A DNA stretch of 22,420 nucleotides from Plakobranchus ocellatus (Eukaryota > Mollusca > Gastropoda > Plakobranchidae): the NCBI GenBank assembly GCA_019648995.1, contig BLXT01007037.1, positions 952,600 to 975,019 on the forward strand. Reading direction: 5' to 3'. A program made the translations under genes and the position numbers. A model generated the notes under the pieces. It saw only the letters and a program-made list of their open reading frames with translations. It was not told where the DNA came from and did no database searches. Below, one piece after another: positions 21,601 to 22,420 of the stretch (the stretch's first letter is position 1; every line of letters starts with the position of its first letter).

Positions 21601-22227
21601 ATTTAGGGGCGTTAAAATCAAATCATGTTTAACTAAAAATGAAATTAGCTTTAAGCTTTTAAATTTTGATGATTTTAGATGGAAATTTTTTGGACATTCT
21701 CACAAAATTGTATTTGGGCCACTTTTATTGCAAACTCACACAAGGCCATAGGTAAAAAAAATTTTCGTATTTAAAAAAATAAAGATATCAAGGAAGATTG
21801 CTATTTAGGTTAGACTAAAACAGTGGGGAGGCAAAAATGGTTCTATATATAATTACACGAAAGCAGAGGAGGAAACAGAAAGAAAAAAATAGGAAACTGG
21901 CTTTCTATTCTGTCTACTCTACTTTCAGTGCAATTGAATTTAGGCCAACAGCTCCAAAGTCTCTGAGCCACATTGATTCTGACTCACCACACTAGCCTGC
22001 AACAGATCTTTGAGGGTGTTTGCATGACCCAATAGGTCTCCCTTGCCTGCCTTGGCTGAGGTCACATCAGATTCAAGCTTGGAGATGTTAGATAAGAGGC
22101 GCGCTCGATCTTCAGCAAGTTTCTTGAGAGCCGCAAGGATGTCGTCGTCTGAGAGCTCCTTCTCTGGTGGCTTTAGTGCTGGAGTAGAATATGCCACCTG
22201 GATCACTCGAGAGCGGAATCGTTCAAG
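2155..22227 (-). CDS. FHAD1: FHAD1-like coiled-coil protein, spliced CDS, 18 exons, 5' end outside window
   Basis: This entry is the span of the whole spliced gene; each exon is listed separately. Eighteen exons with GT donors and AG acceptors on the minus strand join into 863 codons plus a stop, with no phase conflict. The product is almost entirely charged coiled coil, rich in E, K, L, Q and A, broken by a proline-rich linker near fragment residues 366-381. Recalled vertebrate FHAD1 lines up without gaps over exons H to O. Examples are [19 protein letters not shown] against ERHGQIIARQREALAELRS here, and QEKRINRAI against QEKRLNTAI. FHAD1 family proteins start with a phosphothreonine-binding FHA domain; that part would lie to the right of the window. 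I know of no established biochemical role. Coiled-coil scaffolding is inferred from composition. The alternative is another coiled-coil family, but the colinear match argues against it. Confidence 0.86.
2188..2803 (-). other. Intron Q/R
   Basis: This 616-bp intron has donor GTGAGT and acceptor CCCAG. It holds T-rich runs around 2282-2306 and nothing else recognised. Confidence 0.65.
2804..2944 (-). CDS. FHAD1: FHAD1-like exon Q (fragment residues 807-853), C-terminal basic coiled coil
   Basis: The intron ends TTTATTTTTCAAG (a less usual AAG acceptor) and the donor is GTGAGT. Length is 141 nt, 47 codons, phase 0 to 0. The peptide ATVRERRQKDLIRRKNYEIR, then TLKGDLCDTEKELYEREKKL and VSLQTSL is strongly charged with clear heptads. 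The vertebrate protein as I recall it also ends in a basic tail after the conserved QEKR segment, but I see no convincing residue-level match here. Confidence 0.83.
2945..3379 (-). other. Intron P/Q
   Basis: This 435-bp intron has donor GTAAAG and acceptor CAAG. It is AT-rich, and no repeat or hidden exon was seen. Confidence 0.65.
3380..3460 (-). CDS. FHAD1: FHAD1-like exon P (fragment residues 780-806), symmetric possible cassette exon
   Basis: The acceptor is TTTGTGCAG and the donor GTAAAG. Length is 81 nt, 27 codons, phase 0 to 0. The peptide TFHLENESNHLSNKNY followed by RGHHCPIEDPK is unlike the rest: rich in histidine and asparagine, with a cysteine and two prolines, and not a coiled coil. 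I cannot align it with vertebrate FHAD1. Both ends are phase 0, so including or skipping it leaves the frame of exon Q intact. The splice sites and the open frame support it, but a chance exon is possible. Confidence 0.68.
3461..4568 (-). other. Intron O/P
   Basis: This 1.1-kb intron has donor GTGAAG and acceptor TGCAG. An A-rich stretch covers about 3650-3915, and there are T runs near 4075-4088. No other structure was seen. Confidence 0.65.
4569..4682 (-). CDS. FHAD1: FHAD1-like exon O (fragment residues 742-779), conserved coiled-coil end
   Basis: The acceptor is CTTTGTCATCTGCAG and the donor GTGAAG. Length is 114 nt, 38 codons, phase 0 to 0. The peptide runs NDIRSRSEESEYLRESLNRT and RDRLNQEKRLNTAIKTKK. 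Recalled vertebrate FHAD1 has [20 protein letters not shown] followed by RQQK at the matching place. This is the last part of the product that I can align with the vertebrate protein. Confidence 0.92.
4683..6865 (-). other. Intron N/O
   Basis: This 2.2-kb intron has donor GTAAGT and acceptor CTGCAG. It holds a perfect 12-bp inverted repeat at 5583-5636 and a short one near 5078-5143. No coding sequence was recognised; the conserved exons on both sides join without a gap. Confidence 0.68.
5583..5636. repeat. Perfect 12-bp inverted repeat with 30-nt spacer
   Basis: TTGGCTATACAA at 5583-5594 is the reverse complement of TTGTATAGCCAA at 5625-5636. It could form a stem-loop or be the ends of a very small relic element. 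No target-site duplication is evident. Confidence 0.7.
6866..6917 (-). CDS. FHAD1: FHAD1-like exon N (fragment residues 724-741), 52-nt microexon
   Basis: The acceptor is TTTTTTTGTTTAG and the donor a perfect GTAAGT. Length is 52 nt, phase 2 to 0. The peptide, starting with the split Arg, is RHSQELAQAKSQQVETLA. Placed against RRSKVSIEMYQSQVAKLE of recalled vertebrate FHAD1 it needs no gap, and both neighbouring exons continue the match. Confidence 0.9.
6918..7588 (-). other. Intron M/N
   Basis: This 671-bp intron has donor GTGAGA and acceptor TTTAG. The half next to the donor is the GA-rich tract; the half next to exon N is plain AT-rich sequence. Confidence 0.75.
7280..7588. repeat. TC/GA-rich tract with perfect (TC)n microsatellite at 7410-7483
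   Basis: The plus strand is almost entirely pyrimidine-rich TC/TTC sequence, with a long run of pure TC interrupted by one TGT near 7422. On the transcribed strand this is a GA-rich purine tract that begins at the exon M donor. It explains the serine/leucine-rich plus-strand ORFs here, which are not genes. Confidence 0.95.
7589..7659 (-). CDS. FHAD1: FHAD1-like exon M (fragment residues 701-723), 71-nt exon beside a GA tract
   Basis: This exon is too short and too methionine-poor to form an ORF on its own. It was found by requiring a phase 0 to 2 exon between exons L and N. The acceptor is TGTATTTGCAG and the donor GTGAGA. The peptide VLKERVARKDELLMGYEQD plus LAKL matches [20 protein letters not shown] of recalled vertebrate FHAD1 position for position, and the split Arg codon fits exon N. 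The donor runs straight into a long GA-rich tract. A plus-strand ORF covering this region is only microsatellite sequence. Confidence 0.92.
7660..8142 (-). other. Intron L/M
   Basis: This 483-bp intron has donor GTGTGT and acceptor TTTGCAG. No repeat or other gene was seen. Confidence 0.7.
8143..8292 (-). CDS. FHAD1: FHAD1-like exon L (fragment residues 651-700), conserved segment
   Basis: The acceptor is CTTGTGATGATTTTCAG and the donor GTGTGT. Length is 150 nt, 50 codons, phase 0 to 0. The peptide begins FLTLLRAMAASLDLEEIEGL, followed by RPMAHIPKDEREKLVEIRER and ACQLLANRIQ. Recalled vertebrate FHAD1 has YLDMSKTLGSLMNIKDM and then [20 protein letters not shown] at the same spacing. The RPMAHIPKDEREK part interrupts the coil with prolines and a histidine. 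Confidence 0.91.
8293..9070 (-). other. Intron K/L
   Basis: This 778-bp intron has a weak donor GTTTGT and acceptor TTTTCAG. An A-rich block at about 8431-8477 consists of A runs broken by single C or T bases. Confidence 0.7.
9071..9306 (-). CDS. FHAD1: FHAD1-like exon K (fragment residues 572-650)
   Basis: The acceptor is CTGTGCCTTGTAG. The donor GTTTGT is weak, but it gives phase 0 into exon L and a gap-free match to FHAD1. Length is 236 nt, phase 1 to 0. The peptide runs PTQDQALQQVVQLKKELAEM, then RVSQAMAEDRVLAEAAGSAL, and ends MERSAHRETMDALECSEAS. The end resembles MEKSGKMDVAEALELSEK of recalled vertebrate FHAD1. The middle (GSALDREVGRARGLITP) is less coiled. Confidence 0.88.
9622..9656. 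repeat. (AT)n microsatellite
   Basis: A pure alternating AT run of about 35 nt. It is likely variable between individuals. Confidence 0.97.
10362..10517. repeat. Perfect 78-bp tandem duplication
   Basis: The segment beginning CGGTCACAAAGCCTAGG at 10362 is repeated at 10440 with no mismatch that I can see over 78 bases. It lies in intron J/K, and its identity suggests a recent event or an assembly artefact. Confidence 0.95.
11709..11806. repeat. Minisatellite, four ~25-bp copies
   Basis: CATTCATCATCAGTG occurs at 11709, 11735, 11760 and 11785, each followed by a TGATAT-containing stretch. The spacing is 26, 25 and 25 bases. Confidence 0.93.
12062..12200 (-). CDS. FHAD1: FHAD1-like exon J (fragment residues 526-571), conserved coiled-coil core
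   Basis: The acceptor TTTTCTTTTTCTCTGCCCAG is strong and the donor is GTGAGT. Length is 139 nt, phase 0 to 1. The peptide begins GRITSELTSLGAACRGERHG and continues QIIARQREALAELRSKVKAL to EQSRPP. Recalled vertebrate FHAD1 has [20 protein letters not shown] and then RARIKELEKARSP in the same place, so the CRGERHG...RQREALAELRSKVK pattern is a good family signature. Overlapping plus-strand reading frames here are shadows. Confidence 0.92.
12201..13371 (-). other. Intron I/J
   Basis: This 1.17-kb intron has donor GTGGGT and acceptor GCCCAG. It contains a short TCTAGA-type repeat at 12750-12764 and an A17 run followed by four GCA units at 13107-13136. No gene was seen. Confidence 0.7.
13372..13504 (-). 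CDS. FHAD1: FHAD1-like exon I (fragment residues 481-525), coiled coil
   Basis: The acceptor is ATCACTCCACAG, unusually preceded by a poly-A rather than pyrimidine stretch on the transcribed strand. The donor is GTGGGT. Length is 133 nt, phase 2 to 0. A competing donor GTAAAG four bases further would shift the frame relative to exon J, so GTGGGT was chosen. The peptide is KEKTISAKFQAGLEDRDHKL, then RMLEDELQREKEEQKKQLD, ending IIDQE. The junction EGDL-S-KEK lines up with EALRASQEK in recalled FHAD1. Confidence 0.86.
13505..14636 (-). other. Intron H/I
   Basis: This 1.13-kb intron has donor GTAGGT and acceptor CCACAG. The first ~108 nt after the donor are the 27-bp repeat array; the rest is AT-rich without recognised content. 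Confidence 0.75.
14529..14636. repeat. 27-bp tandem repeat duplicating the exon H splice donor
   Basis: Units start at 14529, 14556, 14583 and 14610, and the exon itself begins a fifth partial unit at 14637. Each unit carries GATCTCAG (the last 8 nt of exon H) and the next unit's GTAGGT donor on the minus strand. The first three units are identical; the unit next to the exon differs at a few bases. Confidence 0.96.
14637..14903 (-). CDS. FHAD1: FHAD1-like exon H (fragment residues 392-480), conserved coiled-coil core
   Basis: The acceptor is ATTTTTTCTCCTGTCAG and the donor GTAGGT. Length is 267 nt, the longest exon here, phase 2 to 2. The peptide passes QENTVLKKEIRDSQDVMMG, LRRDLAGAQARLSDTAGDVS and ELTELRQQMAKLTKIIDNQ, and ends KEEIKVLEGDL. 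From memory, vertebrate FHAD1 has LRKDLTGTHARISDMTGELS at the matching place with colinear flanks, which is the strongest single identification in the window. The donor and the last 8 nt of the exon are duplicated in a 27-bp repeat immediately downstream. Confidence 0.93.
14904..15466 (-). other. Intron G/H
   Basis: This 563-bp intron has donor GTAAGA and acceptor CTGTCAG. The plus strand is A-rich over about 15108-15205, which is T-rich on the transcript. No gene was seen. Confidence 0.7.
15467..15575 (-). CDS. FHAD1: FHAD1-like exon G (fragment residues 356-391), proline-rich linker then helix
   Basis: The intron ends AAATTTTTAG; the exon begins AGCTGCG, which is the only choice that keeps the frame. 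The donor is GTAAGA. Length is 109 nt, phase 1 to 2. The peptide is LRSEKSKPAPPPKPKVIVQ followed by RPREELAALEHVVNAL. The PAPPPKPK stretch breaks the coiled coil and probably forms a flexible hinge between an upstream coil (exons B-F) and the downstream coil (exons H-O). Confidence 0.85.
15576..16952 (-). other. Intron F/G
   Basis: This 1.38-kb intron has donor GTGAGT and acceptor TTTTTAG. It is AT-rich with runs near 16052-16064 and 16099-16112. Nothing else was recognised. Confidence 0.68.
16953..17109 (-). CDS. FHAD1: FHAD1-like exon F (fragment residues 304-355), coiled coil
   Basis: The acceptor is CAATCTCTGCTCTTTCAG and the donor is GTGAGT. Length is 157 nt, phase 0 to 1. The peptide begins FASEKSSMESQYQGDLNQYK, passes EQVSQHSVTICSMEERLEKL and ends TKKNKDLQEQLS. 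The Met inside the exon is not a start codon, since the frame and a good acceptor extend upstream of it. Reading past the donor gives only a low-complexity AT-rich tail. Confidence 0.88.
17110..18254 (-). other. Intron E/F
   Basis: This 1.15-kb intron has donor GTAAGA and acceptor CTTTCAG. It holds the 120-bp tandem duplication; the rest shows nothing recognisable. Confidence 0.7.
17334..17570. repeat. 120-bp tandem duplication, two copies
   Basis: Copy one runs from about 17334 to 17453 and copy two from 17454 to 17570, at an exact 120-base offset. I count four mismatches, for example ACAGG against ATAGG. Confidence 0.94.
18255..18404 (-). CDS. FHAD1: FHAD1-like exon E (fragment residues 254-303), coiled coil
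   Basis: The acceptor CTCTTCTCATTCCTTCCCAG has a strong pyrimidine tract and the donor is GTAAGA. Length is 150 nt, exactly 50 codons, phase 0 to 0. The peptide begins SLAERSSEDQAQLEEAKLAL and ends KDLKERILALEKEIEEQAGK, a clean coiled coil with leucine every three to four residues. Because both ends are phase 0, skipping this exon would keep the frame. Confidence 0.88.
18405..19279 (-). other. Intron D/E
   Basis: This 875-bp intron has donor GTAAGT and acceptor CTTCCCAG. About two thirds of it is the degenerate repeat array; the ~285 nt nearest exon E are not clearly repetitive. Confidence 0.75.
18690..19279 (-). repeat. Degenerate ~78-bp repeat array derived from the exon D 3' end and donor
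   Basis: Eight decayed copies can be aligned to the end of exon D plus its donor. Donor-equivalent positions are near 18699, 18777, 18856, 18922, 19000, 19070, 19149 and 19198, with the true donor at 19278. On the minus strand, copies read as ELQTSVEQLRK (19072 region), ELLTSEEQLRV (19150 region), TPVEQLK (18924 region) and ELQTSI (18710 region), against ELQTSIEQLRG in the exon. Some copies have stops or indels. Donor bases are intact in some (GTGAGT near 18695-18700) and lost in others. Confidence 0.82.
19280..19407 (-). CDS. FHAD1: FHAD1-like exon D (fragment residues 211-253), coiled coil with repeated 3' end
   Basis: The acceptor is TTTGCCTATTAG and the donor is a perfect GTAAGT. Length is 128 nt, phase 1 to 0. 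The first codon is completed by exon C. The peptide is EEKLNAAIDEIKAAETEK, then RESLLEVERRK, and ends IEELQTSIEQLRG, with regular heptads. The last ~45 nt and the donor are the template, or a surviving member, of a degenerate ~78-bp repeat array that fills the following intron (18690-19279). Confidence 0.87.
19408..20259 (-). other. Intron C/D
   Basis: This 852-bp intron has donor GTGCGT and acceptor TATTAG. A T run lies at 20222-20235 near the donor end. Nothing else was seen. Confidence 0.7.
20260..20448 (-). CDS. FHAD1: FHAD1-like exon C (fragment residues 148-210), coiled coil
   Basis: The acceptor is CTTCCCCTGCAG and the donor is GTGCGT. Length is 189 nt, phase 1 to 1, joined to exon B across a short 91-bp intron. 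The reading frame is open throughout, but the exon contains no ATG in frame, so it gives no ORF of its own. The peptide runs SKHIEGLYSRWESSLGEAKD and then LKAQLEAQAKAHKEELQQ and IKAAEEEAQGRIQDAVEKAK, a typical alanine- and glutamate-rich coiled coil with repeated QxxIxxA spacing. Codon use has the same GC-richer look as the neighbouring exons, in contrast to the flanking introns. Confidence 0.86.
20540..20741 (-). CDS. FHAD1: FHAD1-like exon B (fragment residues 81-147)
   Basis: The intron ends ..CTTCACAG and the exon opens with GAT. The donor is GTAAGG. Length is 202 nt, phase 0 to 1. The peptide begins DRLKQKGRVAANLKQEVSIV and continues through ALIGDIELTWIKELLGANF to LETEAALEKCGVNTKISND. 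Two tryptophans and a leucine-rich stretch suggest a helical segment that is less repetitive than the coils around it. The first in-frame Met codon lies inside the exon, so an ORF caller starting at Met misses the first 48 nt. Confidence 0.87.
20742..21987 (-). other. Intron A/B
   Basis: This 1.25-kb intron has donor GTGAGT and acceptor CTTCACAG. It holds the degenerate short repeat listed below and otherwise AT-rich sequence. Confidence 0.72.
20911..21272. repeat. Degenerate ~20-bp minisatellite
   Basis: Variants of ATTGCCTTACTACAAAACT recur on the plus strand, for example near 20947, 20977, 21022, 21049 and 21241. Related CTATCACCTTAC-type units occur near 21078 and 21183. Copies are too diverged for a firm period. 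The 114-residue plus-strand ORF here is an effect of this repeat. Confidence 0.72.
21988..22227 (-). CDS. FHAD1: FHAD1-like exon A (fragment residues 1-80)
   Basis: The acceptor CTTTTTGTCTCTTTACAG precedes the exon and the donor GTGAGT follows it. Length is 240 nt, phase 0 to 0, all open. The peptide begins LERFRSRVIQVAYSTP, continues through a short linker KPPEKELSDDDILAAL, and then becomes a helix rich in K, E, L and D ending LKDLLQASV. The start is not a protein start: the reading frame enters from an upstream exon outside the window. The first half is less regular than a coiled coil and may be a small conserved motif ahead of the coil. Exon B follows after a 1.25-kb intron and matches in phase. 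Confidence 0.85.
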
Positions 22228-22420
22228 CTGTAAAGAGACAAAAAGAATTTTCAAATAAAATGAGGAGTAACTTTATACTTGTACTGAGAATATGACTATA
22301 TAATAAAACAGTGAATGATCAGTCTTCATAAGTTTAAGGGAAGGATTTGTTCACGAAAAAAAAAGAGTAAAGAAGAAGAAGAAGGAGAGGAGGAGGAGGA
22401 GGAGGAGGAGGAGGAGGGGG
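22228..22420 (-). other. Partial upstream intron of the FHAD1-like gene
   Basis: This is intron sequence ending in the exon A acceptor, cut by the window edge. No exon is visible in it. Confidence 0.75.
22374..22420. repeat. (GAA/GAG)n trinucleotide repeat at window edge
   Basis: AAGAAGAAG changes into a run of GAG/GGA units ending in GGGGG at the last base. It continues beyond the window, or marks a sequence end at a hard-to-read tract. Confidence 0.93.

Noticed and set aside
22043-22258. 71-residue plus-strand ORF opposite exon A, with similar shadows opposite exons B, H, J and K
   Set aside because: Antisense shadows of real exons; the minus-strand frames have matching splice sites and coiled-coil sequence.
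1-22420. tRNA, rRNA, recognisable transposase or viral genes
   Set aside because: No such sequence was recognised on either strand by reading; small non-coding RNAs cannot be excluded without a covariance-model search.

Overview
The window looks like an AT-rich invertebrate animal genome. Short exons of roughly 50-270 nt with balanced base composition sit in long AT-rich introns with GT-AG boundaries, and homopolymer runs, microsatellites and minisatellites are frequent. There is no operon structure, Shine-Dalgarno pattern or other prokaryotic feature. A mollusc or similar lophotrochozoan is a guess from the general look only.

Almost everything here belongs to one minus-strand gene, read from position 22227 down to a stop at 2155-2157. 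Eighteen exons could be placed by splice sites. Their phases fit one another without exception, and the joined coding length is 2592 nt, which is 863 codons plus a stop. The 5' part of the gene lies beyond the right edge. The product is a long coiled-coil protein. Its middle and C-terminal parts match, from memory, the C-terminal half of vertebrate FHAD1 (forkhead-associated domain containing protein 1). Exons H to O run colinear with that protein without gaps where I could compare them. The FHA domain expected at the N-terminus would be encoded off the right edge.

Layout from right to left, in transcription order: exon A (21988-22227); B (20540-20741); C (20260-20448); D (19280-19407); E (18255-18404); F (16953-17109); G (15467-15575, a proline-rich linker); H (14637-14903); I (13372-13504); J (12062-12200); K (9071-9306); L (8143-8292); M (7589-7659, very short); N (6866-6917, very short); O (4569-4682); P (3380-3460, a symmetric possible cassette); Q (2804-2944); R (2155-2187, end of CDS). 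A 3'UTR follows to the left, with a candidate AATAAA signal at 1866-1871 on the minus strand. No second gene was found.

The most unusual feature is repeat growth exactly at splice donors. The intron after exon D is largely an array of about eight decayed ~78-bp copies of the end of exon D plus its donor, and several copies can still be read as variants of ELQTSIEQLR. The intron after exon H opens with 27-bp repeats that duplicate the last 8 nt of the exon and its donor. The intron after exon M opens directly into a long GA-rich tract. Other introns carry a perfect 78-bp duplication, a 120-bp duplication and two further minisatellites.
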